Of a DNA stretch of 12,405 bases, positions 1-7,101 are shown in pieces. The stretch is from positions 1 to 12,405 of the forward strand of contig JAGFXI010000029.1 of assembly GCA_017861095.1 (NCBI GenBank), given 5' to 3'. The notes under the pieces are model-generated. The model was not told the origin of the DNA. It made no database searches and saw only the letters and a program-made list of their open reading frames with translations. The first letter of the stretch is position 1. The number at the start of each line of letters is the position of its first letter. Made by a program: the position numbers and the translations under genes. The DNA is from Deltaproteobacteria bacterium. Its GTDB lineage: Bacteria; Desulfobacterota; Syntrophobacteria; BM002.

Positions 1-166
1 CACGCAACACCGTTCCCCACCGGGCGAAGAGGTCTTGAGCCATCCGGATCTTCTCCTGGATGGGAATGTGGAGATCGTGGACCTCGGTTGCCCGTGTCAT
101 GAGCCCGTGTATCTCTCTTTCGCTCAGTCCCTCTGAGTCCACCTCAAATCCTTTTTCGTGGATCAT
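1..166 (-). CDS. Unrecognised protein, N-terminal 55 residues, runs off left edge
   Basis: An open reading frame starts at the ATG at 166-164 and stays open for 55 codons to the window edge. It is too short for a length-filtered ORF list. The start is supported by a 4-nt ATGA overlap with the stop codon (165-163) of the upstream HAD hydrolase gene, the classic arrangement for translational coupling. The visible peptide begins MIHEKGFEVDSEGLSEREIH, is charged and looks helical, and ends near ...LFARWGTVLR. It has no signal peptide and no membrane segment. I do not recognise the family. As the last visible gene of the leftward operon, it may act with the HAD hydrolase; that is inference from the overlap only. 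Confidence 0.6.
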   Translation of the reverse strand, partial: MIHEKGFEVDSEGLSEREIHGLMTRATEVHDLHIPIQEKIRMAQDLFARWGTVLR

Positions 167-867
167 GGAAATGAGCTCTCCAAGAGCCCGGGGAGCTCCG
201 CGACGCTCGAGATGATATGGGTATGCTCCACCCTGCCGAGCCCTTCAATCCCGTGACTTCCCGAGAGCACCCCCACGACTCCCCTCACTCCGGCATTTGC
301 TCCCGCCATGAGATCGAGGGGGGTGTCTCCCACAACCATCACGCGCCGCACATCGGCTGCCCCTGTCGCCTCCATGGCGCGGAAGATCATATATGGCGCC
401 GGCCGGCCTCTCGGGACCTCATCGCCGCAGATGACGGGGTCAACCTGCCCATCGTGCCAGCCTACGGCCCGGAGGATGATCTCCGTCACCTTCCGGTAGA
501 AGCCGCTGTTCAAGGCGATCTTGATGCCCCGGTCGCGGAGCCACCTGAACGTGGATTCCACCCCGGGGATGGCCTGCACCCCTTTCGTGGTGTAGGTGGT
601 TTCCAGGATGCTGCGGAAGTCCGCATAGGCGCGGTCGATCCGGGCAGTGTTCTCCGGATCTTCTGGCCCGAACTGCCGCTCGATGTAGCGTTTGAACACC
701 TCGCGTTTCGAGGCGCCGTGCAAGGTCCGGATCTCCGCCTCGGTCACTCGAATCGCGTGCTCGCGAAAGGCCGTGGCGAAGGCGTTGATGACCTGGCCGG
801 TGTCCTGGATGATCGTTCCGGCAATGTCGAACACGACGAGATCAAGAACAGGCATGGAGAACCTCAT
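163..867 (-). CDS. Phosphonatase-like HAD-superfamily hydrolase
   Basis: This is a 234-residue HAD hydrolase with a cap domain, expected to act on a soluble phosphorylated small molecule in the cytoplasm. Motif I is FDIAGT at residues 13-18 with nucleophile D14. The usual second Asp (DxD) is replaced by Ala, as in phosphonoacetaldehyde hydrolase (DWAGT) and the PhnX-like subfamily. Lys54 in GASKRE lies about where phosphonatase carries its Schiff-base lysine. Motif II is the Ser in LNSGFY (about residue 120), and motif III/IV is around VVGDTPLDLMAG (about 178-189), with the acidic GD..LD pattern. The length fits the family. The ATG at 867 is listed, but the ATG at 855 (residue 5) has a better GAGG six bases upstream and may be the true start. 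The gene lies 30 nt after the DUF2157 gene and overlaps the next gene by 4 nt. The substrate is unknown: no phosphonate transport or transaminase gene is visible, so I do not call it phnX. Confidence 0.88.
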   Translation of the reverse strand: MRFSMPVLDLVVFDIAGTIIQDTGQVINAFATAFREHAIRVTEAEIRTLHGASKREVFKRYIERQFGPEDPENTARIDRAYADFRSILETTYTTKGVQAIPGVESTFRWLRDRGIKIALNSGFYRKVTEIILRAVGWHDGQVDPVICGDEVPRGRPAPYMIFRAMEATGAADVRRVMVVGDTPLDLMAGANAGVRGVVGVLSGSHGIEGLGRVEHTHIISSVAELPGLLESSFP

Positions 868-897
868 CCATCTCGATAGACGCTTCCTGTCTTCCCC

Positions 898-1938
898 TTA
901 CTTCACGCGCTCCGTGGGCAACAGCCGCCTCAAGCCGAAGGGGACCCGGGTGAGGAGGAACCGCTCGATCTCCTCCCGGTGCCGCTGGTACTTGATCCCC
1001 AGGTAAATGACCAGAATGCCGAGGAGCGACAGGGCGAAGGGAAAAAACAGTGAATCCCTGAACACCCGGTGGGCCAGGTACCCGAGGTACCCGAAAACCC
1101 CCAGAGCCCCGAACACTATGAAAACCCGTCTTTGCAGGAGCACCGAAAGCACCATCAACCCGAGGTTGATGAGGCAGTAAAGAAATCTGTTCAGCTCGCT
1201 GTCGCTCTTCATGAGCGACAGCCCGCCCCAGAAGGCGAGTATGCCGAAAAGATAGCCCCAGAAGGCGTAATCCTCCTTGGTCTTCCGGTCAACGAGGTAC
1301 GCCCCGACAAGCACCAGGAGCCCGAAGCAGAGGGAGACCCAAAGGCGTTCATCCCAGGTGAACTCCATCTTCCCGAAGAGAAGGGGGGTGAGGTCCATGG
1401 ACATATACCAGAGGGAGAAGGCGATGGGCGCAGTGAGGAAGGGGAAGTGCACGAACCTCAGCGCCGCCAGCCCGGCGATGATGGTCGCCACCTCCATGAG
1501 GAGCCAGCTTCCCTTCACCCAGACGTGGTAGCCGTGGTACACGCCCGGATCACCCTGGGGCCAGATGTCGGTAAGCCGCTCGAGACCGTAGATGGCAAGA
1601 GGAGTCATGCACACCGCCATGGTGTAGAGGAGCCCACTCGGTATCCGCAGGCCCGGCTTCGCCCACAGATCTTTCCCGGCGAGGACGAAGCAGACCCCGT
1701 AGATGGTGGCGATGAGAAAAATACCGCCGCCCCCGAAGCGCTCCCACGCCTCGGTCATGAACCAGCCCATGGCCGAGATCACAATGAGGGCCCCGAAGTA
1801 GTAGGAGACCGTGGCCAGATCGAAGCGCGGCCGCGCACCGGCACGCTTCTCGAGAGCGGTCCAGAGCGCTTCAGCCTGCTCCGCCGACACCAGGCCTTGG
1901 GTTACGGCCCAATCGAGATCCTTTCGCGAAATCTCCAT
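898..1938 (-). CDS. DUF2157-type polytopic membrane protein
   Basis: The 346-residue protein has a short soluble N-terminal segment (about residues 1-38, with a helix containing GLVSAEQAEALW) followed by roughly ten hydrophobic segments. These lie near residues 42-62, 70-90, 100-121, 144-163, 166-188, 199-218, 224-243, 250-270, 272-292 and 298-317, with a basic C-terminal tail. The arrangement, an N-terminal helical domain that reads 'I..dl..av.qGlis.eqA..Lw..L' and then many TM helices, matches what I know of DUF2157 membrane proteins, whose function is unknown. An ATG with AGGG about 7 nt upstream supports the start. It sits 9 nt downstream of the Fe-S protein gene and 30 nt upstream of the HAD gene, so it is the middle of the operon. 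No catalytic motif was seen, and a transport or sensory role cannot be chosen from sequence alone. Confidence 0.8.
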   Translation of the reverse strand: MEISRKDLDWAVTQGLVSAEQAEALWTALEKRAGARPRFDLATVSYYFGALIVISAMGWFMTEAWERFGGGGIFLIATIYGVCFVLAGKDLWAKPGLRIPSGLLYTMAVCMTPLAIYGLERLTDIWPQGDPGVYHGYHVWVKGSWLLMEVATIIAGLAALRFVHFPFLTAPIAFSLWYMSMDLTPLLFGKMEFTWDERLWVSLCFGLLVLVGAYLVDRKTKEDYAFWGYLFGILAFWGGLSLMKSDSELNRFLYCLINLGLMVLSVLLQRRVFIVFGALGVFGYLGYLAHRVFRDSLFFPFALSLLGILVIYLGIKYQRHREEIERFLLTRVPFGLRRLLPTERVK

Positions 1939-1947
1939 GATCTGCCC

Positions 1948-2655
1948 TCACCTCGCCACGGGGCACGCGAGCTCACAGGCCCGGCAGTAGGGGACGCACG
2001 GGAGTTGCCCGGTGGCTTCCTCCACGCCGGGCACCCTGATCTTGTTCGCTTCATCGTGTTTCATCTGTGCCGCACACGAAGGCCGGTGGTAGGAGGCTTG
2101 TGCGAAGGCCTCCCTCGGGCAAGCCCGTGTGCAGGGCACACAGCAGCGCGCGCAGGGGTCGAAGTCCGGCGTCTCGGGAGGGTCAACCTCCACTTCGACC
2201 AGCATGGCGCGCAGCCGGATACGGGGACCGTAGTCCGGAGTGACCAACAGGTTGTTCCTCCCGATGATGCCCAACCCCGCAAGCACCGCTGCATCCTTCA
2301 GGAAGACGCCGCCCCGTTCCATGTGGTAGGGTAGGAGGTGAGCCTCGACCCTCATTTTCCGTCCCAGCCAGCGGGCGAGGTTTATGGCGGTCTCCTCCAT
2401 CCGTCTATTCCCTGGGGTTCCTCCCTTCCGGTCGTCCCACCAGTCGAGCTGCGGCTGGGAGTGCTTGTGGACCAGGGCCAGCACCAGCAGCGAGCCGGCG
2501 CCGGCGAGGCGAGGAACCAGGCCGCACGTGGCGTACGAGGGTGCCCGTTCGAGGGCGGTGATGCTTACCATCCCCGCTAGGGACGCCCCGAAGGTCTTCG
2601 CCTGGGCGACGATGCGGGCGGCCATGCCCGGGCGGTGATCTGAACTGGTACTCAT
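1948..2655 (-). CDS. QueG-like (COG1600) double [4Fe-4S] cluster protein
   Basis: The 235-residue protein resembles the epoxyqueuosine reductase family. A hydrophobic core segment GSLLVLALVHKH (54-65) is followed by LKDAAVLAGLGIIGRNNLLV (119-138), the AGLGxxGkNxLL signature of this family, and then by RIRLRAMLVEV (145-155). Two ferredoxin-like cysteine clusters lie in the C-terminal third: C168, C171/C172, C175, C179-P and C220, C224, C227, C231-P. An additional C194 lies between them. True QueG enzymes are usually over 300 residues with C-terminal extensions. This protein ends four residues after its last cluster Cys, so it is better described as a short COG1600 paralogue than as QueG. Its role is probably redox or electron transfer, perhaps with a corrinoid partner (inference). 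The start at ATG 2655 has only a weak Shine-Dalgarno; the ATG at 2625 is no better. It is the first gene of the leftward operon. Confidence 0.82.
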   Translation of the reverse strand: MSTSSDHRPGMAARIVAQAKTFGASLAGMVSITALERAPSYATCGLVPRLAGAGSLLVLALVHKHSQPQLDWWDDRKGGTPGNRRMEETAINLARWLGRKMRVEAHLLPYHMERGGVFLKDAAVLAGLGIIGRNNLLVTPDYGPRIRLRAMLVEVEVDPPETPDFDPCARCCVPCTRACPREAFAQASYHRPSCAAQMKHDEANKIRVPGVEEATGQLPCVPYCRACELACPVAR

Positions 2656-2672
2656 ATCAGATTGGCCATCTG

Positions 2673-2733
2673 CTGAGTTCAGCCGTTATGGTCCACTCGC
2701 CTTCGCCCCCCTCAACCGCTCGGCTGAACTCAG
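2673..2733. repeat. 13-bp perfect inverted repeat pair
   Basis: CTGAGTTCAGCCG at 2673-2685 is the exact reverse complement of CGGCTGAACTCAG at 2721-2733, with 35 nt between the arms. It lies in the 200-nt gap just upstream of the Fe-S protein gene. It could form a long stem-loop in the mRNA leader, or it could be one unit of a dispersed repeat. There is no T-run beside either arm, so a simple intrinsic terminator is not supported. Confidence 0.75.
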
Positions 2734-2746
2734 GTCGAAGCCTTCA

Positions 2747-2773
2747 TCCGCTCCCCCTTAAAGGGGGAGCGGA
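2747..2773. repeat. 27-nt palindrome with 13-bp arms
   Basis: The arms TCCGCTCCCCCTT (2747-2759) and AAGGGGGAGCGGA (2761-2773) are perfect reverse complements around a single central A at 2760. It lies between the end of the PfkB gene and the start of the Fe-S operon, 13 nt from the preceding inverted repeat. No U-tract follows on either strand, so it is not a canonical Rho-independent terminator. It may still stall or protect transcripts at the end of the kinase gene, or be a REP-like element. Confidence 0.75.
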
Positions 2774-2854
2774 GAATTTGTTGGCGACTCGGACAGCCTG
2801 CGGCGGGAGTGGTGATCGGCCGAGAAGATTCCCATGGGCGATTAGCGCTGGACG

Positions 2855-3769
2855 TCATCGGTCCTTGGAGGCACACCACGCTCTCACTTCAGTCAGGGGA
2901 GGAATCCCCGCTCGTCCTCCCAGTTTCAAGCTCACCATGGCCGCGGCCCAGGCGGCAAAATCCAGGCTCTTCTCCACATGCCAGCCTTGAAGCAGGCCGT
3001 AGGTGAAGGCCCCGTGGAAGACATCACCGCACCCCGTGGTGTCCACGGCCTCCACCTGGTACGCGGGCCGTTCCAGAATCCTGCCCTCCGCCAGCGCCAC
3101 ATAACCTCTCTCGCCGAGGGTCACGCCGGTGACCCGCGGCCCAAGCTCCGCCAACCGCCGGCAGGTCTCGACGGGCTTGTCACCCCCCACGAAGGCGCGA
3201 GAAAAGCTCTCGGAGGCGAGGAAGTAGTCGCTGACCCGGGCAAGGTCCAGGATGCCCCCCCGGAGCGTGCCGGCATCGACCACGACCGGGACCCCCGCGG
3301 CCTTTGCCACTCGGGCGCCGGCGAGGCAGGCCTCGGGAAAGAGCCCGTCGGTGTGAAAGATCCGCGCCCGTCGAATAAGGTTGCAGTCGATCTCCTCGGG
3401 CCGCGGTCGGGGGCCCGTCGGCCGTCGCCAGAAGATGGTCCTCCTGCCGGTCTTGGGCTCGGCCAGGGCAAAGGCAAACTGGGAACCGGCCCTCTCCCGG
3501 ACCAGGATCTGGCTCGTGTCCACCCCTTCCTCATCCAGGGAACCCCGGATCATTCTGCCGAAGAGATCGTCGCCCAGGACGCCGGCGAAGACGCAGGATA
3601 CTCCCCACCTGGCCAGGGCGACGAGGGCGGTAGCAACCGGCCCGCCCCCCTGGATGACGAGATCCGACATCTCGCACTTCACGTCAGGCTCGGGATAGGC
3701 GGCCACGGTCCCGATGTAGTCAAGGGCGCACTGTCCGAGGCCGTATACGTCGAAGGCCTGCTTCACCAT
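2855..3769 (-). CDS. PfkB-family carbohydrate kinase
   Basis: The predicted 304-residue cytosolic ATP-dependent sugar kinase (ribokinase/PfkB fold) starts at ATG 3769 with MVKQAFDVYGLGQCALDY. The N-terminal substrate-binding signature is QGGGPVATALVALARWG (40-56). The ATP-site and catalytic signature is VDTTGCGDVFHGAF (242-255), with D249 as the expected catalytic base and G246-G248 forming the anion hole (GCGD in place of GAGD). The length is normal for the family. The frame stays open upstream to 3886, but those residues are not family-like. They would also begin upstream of the transcription start predicted from the promoter at 3885-3912, so I place the start at 3769; the ATG at 3811 is the alternative. 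The sugar substrate cannot be read from the sequence. The GGGP variant recalls the YihV-like or fructose-type branch, but only loosely. It lies 200 nt upstream of the Fe-S operon and is probably transcribed separately. Confidence 0.9.
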   Translation of the reverse strand: MVKQAFDVYGLGQCALDYIGTVAAYPEPDVKCEMSDLVIQGGGPVATALVALARWGVSCVFAGVLGDDLFGRMIRGSLDEEGVDTSQILVRERAGSQFAFALAEPKTGRRTIFWRRPTGPRPRPEEIDCNLIRRARIFHTDGLFPEACLAGARVAKAAGVPVVVDAGTLRGGILDLARVSDYFLASESFSRAFVGGDKPVETCRRLAELGPRVTGVTLGERGYVALAEGRILERPAYQVEAVDTTGCGDVFHGAFTYGLLQGWHVEKSLDFAAWAAAMVSLKLGGRAGIPPLTEVRAWCASKDR

Positions 3770-3884
3770 GGGACGTTCCCAGCTCCAGCGGTCTTGATCG
3801 GAGTGTCTCATCCTCTCGTAACCTGTAAGAGGATGCACGTCGGCCTTCCCAAGCGGCAATGGGCAAGGCTCCAGGAGACCCCCC

Positions 3885-3912
3885 ATTTTCTCAGGAACTT
3901 AACAAAAGTCAA
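3885..3912 (-). promoter_or_regulatory. Candidate sigma70-type promoter for the PfkB gene
   Basis: On the minus strand, TTGACT (3912-3907, 5/6 match to the -35 consensus) is separated by 16 nt from GAAAAT (3890-3885, 4/6 match to the -10 consensus). Transcription would begin near 3878, giving a leader of about 110 nt before the ATG at 3769 and excluding the longer open frame from 3886. This is a motif match only. Confidence 0.4.
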
Positions 3913-4053
3913 AGGCTAACTACCAGAACGGAGGGGTATCCACGCGCCAGCGAGATTTGTATCCTGGGCACCAGGCCCTCTGCTTTTTCCAACGGGGATA
4001 CGAATCGCTGCGGTGGTCTGCTATGCTAGACCAAACCGAAAGAGGAGACCAAG

Positions 4054-5328
4054 ATGAGAGTCCTCCTTATTTCAGCCAACACCGAGCGCATCAACCTTCC
4101 TACAATGCCTCTCGGTCTGGGTTATGTTGCCGTGGCCACGCGGAAAGGCGGGCACGAGGTGGCCTTCCTCGATCTCATGGTGGAGGAAGATCCTGGGACG
4201 GTGGTCAGCGAGATCCTGGAGAGATTCAGGCCTGAGGTGATCGGGATATCGGTGAGAAACATCGATGACCAGAAGATGGAGGCAACACGGTTCCTCCTCG
4301 AGCCGATCAAGGCGCTCATCGCTCGCTGCCGTGCCCTCACCATGGCTCCCATTGTACTCGGCGGCGCGGGCTATAGCATCTATCCGGAGAGTGTCCTGGA
4401 CTACCTCGGTGCGGAGATGGGAATTCAAGGGGAGGGCGAGTGGGCATTTCCCCTGCTCCTCGATCGCCTGTCCAAGAGGAATGACCCATCTGACGTACCC
4501 GGGCTTTACGTGCGGGGTCGCGGGCTTCAGGGCGAGAGAGAGTTCAAGAGAAATCTCGATGCCCTCCCGGTTCCCGATGATCACCTGTCGATCCCGCCTT
4601 CAGGGGTGACGGACGAGTTCTGGCTGCCGGTCCAGACCAGGCGGGGATGCCCGATGGGGTGCAGCTACTGCTCCACGGCGACGATCGAGGGCACCGTTAC
4701 GCGCCGCCGATCACCCGAGCTCGTGGTTCAGGAGATTGCTCGACTCGTGCACCGGGGATTCCGCCGGTTCCACTTCGTCGACAATACATTCAATCTCCCT
4801 GCAGCCTATGCCAGGGATCTCTGCCGTGAGATCACGGCGATGGGCCTGGACATTATCTGGCGCTGCATCCTCTATCCGTGGAAGGTGGACGAGGAGCTGG
4901 CCAGGGAGATGGCACGGGCCGGGTGCCGGGAGGTGAGCCTCGGCTTCGAGAGCGGCAACGAGAAGGTTCTCCGGGCCTTGAACAAGCGCTTCAGCCCGGA
5001 TGAGGTTAGGCGCATATCCCGGATGCTGGGAGACTATGGTATTCACCGGATGGGCTTTCTGCTCCTGGGCGGGCCGGAGGAGACCAGGCAGTCGGTGGAA
5101 GAGAGCCTCATGTTTGCCGAGTCGCTCAAGCTCGAGGCCATGAAGGTCACCGCCGGCATCCGCATCTACCCACATACGGCCCTGGCGAGGATCGCCATTG
5201 CCGATGGGACGATCGCGCCGGATGACAATCTCTTGTTGCCGCGTTTCTACCTGGTGCGAGAACTCACTGAGTGGCTCCCCGAGACGGTAAAGGCGTGGCT
5301 GAGCGAACGGCCGAACTGGATGACGTGA
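4054..5328 (+). CDS. B12-binding-type radical SAM protein
   Basis: The 424-residue protein has the two-domain layout of cobalamin-binding radical SAM enzymes. Residues 1-145 form a Rossmann-like B12-binding-type domain (MRVLLISANTE, then PLGLGYVAVATRKGGHEVAF, VLGGAGYSIYPE at 101-112 and GIQGEGEW at 123-130). The radical SAM core follows with the cluster motif C199-PMG-C203-SY-C206, which binds the [4Fe-4S] cluster that cleaves S-adenosylmethionine. Further core signatures are FVDNTFN (241-247), EVSLGFESGNEKVL (293-306, typical GxESGs strand) and MGFLLLGGPEET (333-344). No DxHxxG motif is visible in the first domain, so if cobalamin binds it is without the usual His ligand. AGAGGAG at 4041-4047, six bases before the ATG, is a strong Shine-Dalgarno. 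Such enzymes often methylate or cyclise unactivated carbons, but the substrate is unknown. The next plus-strand gene is 317 nt away, so co-transcription is possible but not shown. Confidence 0.88.
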   Translation: MRVLLISANTERINLPTMPLGLGYVAVATRKGGHEVAFLDLMVEEDPGTVVSEILERFRPEVIGISVRNIDDQKMEATRFLLEPIKALIARCRALTMAPIVLGGAGYSIYPESVLDYLGAEMGIQGEGEWAFPLLLDRLSKRNDPSDVPGLYVRGRGLQGEREFKRNLDALPVPDDHLSIPPSGVTDEFWLPVQTRRGCPMGCSYCSTATIEGTVTRRRSPELVVQEIARLVHRGFRRFHFVDNTFNLPAAYARDLCREITAMGLDIIWRCILYPWKVDEELAREMARAGCREVSLGFESGNEKVLRALNKRFSPDEVRRISRMLGDYGIHRMGFLLLGGPEETRQSVEESLMFAESLKLEAMKVTAGIRIYPHTALARIAIADGTIAPDDNLLLPRFYLVRELTEWLPETVKAWLSERPNWMT

Positions 5329-5645
5329 GGGCGAAGCCAGCGCTATCGCCGTGTGCATTCTTGCCACGCCCGACGGGTCAGTTGCCGAAGGAGCAAGGGA
5401 ACCCAGGGCATACTCTCCCGCTGGAGAGCTGAGACAAAATCCGTTCCTTCTACGGTCCCTTAGTGCTTCGATTCGCAAATACGGCCACGTATCCTCAACC
5501 GATCAAGCGCTCACTCCATTCGGCCCGAGCTCATGGCCGAGGGCAGCACTAAGTCCTGAGGGAATAAATTCGTGAGCGTATTTATGAATCGATGGACTTA
5601 GCTTTGCCTATACGATCCAGACCCAGCCGAGAACAGGAAAGAGAT
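5329..5645 (+). other. Intergenic stretch without a recognisable gene
   Basis: These 317 nt between the radical SAM gene and the membrane protein gene hold no convincing ORF. Two short inverted repeats are present: CTCTCC (5413-5418) and GGAGAG (5423-5428) around a CGCT tetraloop, and TCGGCC (5520-5525) and GGCCGA (5535-5540). Neither is followed by a T-run. I could not identify a convincing -35/-10 pair. The 3' end holds the Shine-Dalgarno AGGAAAGAG (5635-5643) of the next gene. Confidence 0.5.
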
Positions 5646-6716
5646 ATGGAACCGCCTGCCGATTCTGTTCGTCTGAACCCGAGCTGGAAGAGGGTGCTCG
5701 TTTTCTTTGTTGGCTTTTTCGTGGCCATTGCAGCGCCGACGGTGGTGCCATGGGTTGGAATCTGGCTGGGCCCGCCAGCCTACACGCTCAACGAGAAGGC
5801 CCTTACGAATGCATGGCTTCGGACAGTTTTCCTGCCGAGCGAGGTGACGGTCATCACGAGTCGGTATGGAGATGCTCAAACTGCCAAAGGGTCGGCCAAG
5901 GGCATGCTGCAGCTTATCCCCACCGATTCGGTGACGGGGAGTCTCGACACCACACGATACGGCCGGAAGGATAACGGCAGGCAGGGTGTGATCATCCCCA
6001 TCCAAAACGTAGTGGTGCACATCGAGGGGCCGGACCGGGCGATTGTCGACAAGACTCTGAAAGAGCTTCCGTTCGTGGCGTTCAACCCACTCAGCCCGGA
6101 GTCCGTGATCGATCGCGTCTTCGATAAGCACCTGAAAGCATTCTTCGTCGGGTTCGGTGTCTATATGGTGATCTGCACGTTTGCCTTTTTTCGAGGCGGC
6201 CCGTGGGCGGCCCGCATCTCGCCTCCTGCCTGGATTGCCCCAGTCCCCGCCGAAGAGATGCGCGCCCGGATCCTCGGGATCAACGATCTCGATCTCCCGT
6301 TCCATGTACGCGAGGGCAAACGGGGCTATCTCATCGCCGAGTGGCGGCTGGCGGACGCCAGATGGACGGCCGTCCTTGAGCAGGCGGGGCTCCGGATCGC
6401 CCACTCCGTCAAGATGAAACTCGACCCGAAGAAGTCGAGGGTAAATGCCATCGACATCTCCAAGACCATTCGCTGGTCCCGGGGCGTGCCCGGGTTGAGC
6501 TGGTCCTTCTCCTTCTTTCGGGGGATCGACTTTGGCGGGTTCGAGAAGGGGGCAGCCTACGGGCTCCTCTATAAGGATGGCGGCTGGATCTTCGACTGGG
6601 CGTACAAGTACAGCTACAACCTCAACGAGATGAAACAGCCGCTGGTGGCGGCCGTCATCATGGGGGGCTGGACCTTCCAGCCGGTGATCACCTTCATCCC
6701 GCGGCTAGGCTCCTAG
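5646..6716 (+). CDS. Unrecognised two-helix membrane protein
   Basis: I do not recognise this protein. The start is placed at ATG 5646 (356 residues) because AGGA at 5635-5638 lies seven bases upstream; the in-frame ATG at 5592 has no Shine-Dalgarno and would add 18 charged residues. A hydrophobic helix spans about residues 17-41 (RVLVFFVGFFVAIAAPTVVP). A region of about 120 residues follows, rich in beta-type sequence and probably outside the membrane (TLNEKALTNAW..., IIPIQNVVVHIEGPD). A second helix lies at about 165-183 (AFFVGFGVYMVICTFAFF), and the remaining 170 residues are probably cytoplasmic. These contain many Trp and aromatic residues (AEWRLADARWTAVLEQAG, IRWSRGVPGLSWSFSFFRG) and end with WTFQPVITFIPRLGS. 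Topology is probably N-in/C-in with a periplasmic loop. The upstream radical SAM gene is in the same orientation, but no functional link is evident. Confidence 0.75.
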   Translation: MEPPADSVRLNPSWKRVLVFFVGFFVAIAAPTVVPWVGIWLGPPAYTLNEKALTNAWLRTVFLPSEVTVITSRYGDAQTAKGSAKGMLQLIPTDSVTGSLDTTRYGRKDNGRQGVIIPIQNVVVHIEGPDRAIVDKTLKELPFVAFNPLSPESVIDRVFDKHLKAFFVGFGVYMVICTFAFFRGGPWAARISPPAWIAPVPAEEMRARILGINDLDLPFHVREGKRGYLIAEWRLADARWTAVLEQAGLRIAHSVKMKLDPKKSRVNAIDISKTIRWSRGVPGLSWSFSFFRGIDFGGFEKGAAYGLLYKDGGWIFDWAYKYSYNLNEMKQPLVAAVIMGGWTFQPVITFIPRLGS

Positions 6717-6759
6717 CCCGCACTATGCACGAGACATGGTCGGTATGAAAGAGGGAGCA

Positions 6760-7101
6760 ATGATCAGGGGACTCAGACCTGGTGGCGATCTTGGGGGGAG
6801 AGCGTGGGGCAAGGTCTTCACCTCGGCCTCGTTTTTCTTATTGAGTTTCTGCTGCTTCGGGGACTGCGGTGCGGTCGCCTCTGAGGGATTTAAATCCCTT
6901 CTCGATCCGTCTGGGTTGCACTATCAGAAGCGCGGTCCTCCCGCTCAGAGACGATTCTGCACCCGGTTTACGGAGCGCCCCCTAGCCGCGTCTCAGAGGG
7001 CCTCCTGCACTCGCATTTTAGGTGGACCGATTAGATGGCGCAGGTCAAGACATCCTTCAGTTTCGCCGAGAGTGTCGCAAGGGCGTATGGTTTCTGAATG
7101 A
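6760..7101 (+). pseudogene. Small signal-peptide ORF, probably a truncated exported protein
   Basis: An ATG at 6760 with GAGGGAG immediately upstream (6751-6757) opens a frame whose first 40 residues look like a signal peptide. There is a basic n-region (R3, R6, R14, K18), a hydrophobic core VFTSASFFLLSFCCF (19-33) and a possible signal-peptidase site AVA-S at residues 38-41. After about residue 60 the translation turns into Arg/Pro/Ser-rich sequence typical of non-coding frames. It runs about 70 nt into the 3' end of the oppositely oriented kinase gene. The best reading is the 5' remnant of an exported protein cut off by a rearrangement. It could also be a real small secreted peptide or mere chance. 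Confidence 0.3.
6884..6899. repeat. 16-bp perfect palindrome
   Basis: AGGGATTTAAATCCCT is its own reverse complement and has no loop. It falls just after the predicted signal-peptide cleavage region of the small ORF and about 130 nt beyond the 3' end of the kinase gene. It could be a protein-binding site, a recombination scar or chance. There is no T-run to make it a terminator. Confidence 0.6.

Noticed and set aside
217..879. Plus-strand open frame of 220 residues
   Set aside because: Antisense to the HAD hydrolase, with no recognisable motif.
1069..2334. Long plus-strand open frame (421 residues)
   Set aside because: It lies antisense to the DUF2157 and Fe-S genes, is rich in Pro, His, Glu and Arg, and shows no domain. 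It is a mirror frame of GC-rich genes.
1948..2655. Calling the Fe-S protein queG
   Set aside because: It is much shorter than QueG, and the second cysteine cluster and C-terminus differ; family membership alone does not give the function.
3770..3886. N-terminal extension of the PfkB kinase
   Set aside because: The sequence is not family-like, and the farthest start would precede the predicted transcription start.
2978..3919. Plus-strand open frame of 313 residues
   Set aside because: It is antisense to the PfkB gene, whose catalytic motifs are clear; the composition is Gly/Pro/Arg/His rich with no family features.
5592..5645. Upstream ATG for the membrane protein gene
   Set aside because: No Shine-Dalgarno precedes it, and the added residues are charged and not protein-like; ATG 5646 is preceded by AGGA.
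5598..6404. Minus-strand open frame of 268 residues
   Set aside because: It is antisense to the membrane protein gene, which has a better start and hydrophobic segments; this frame is Arg/His/Pro rich.
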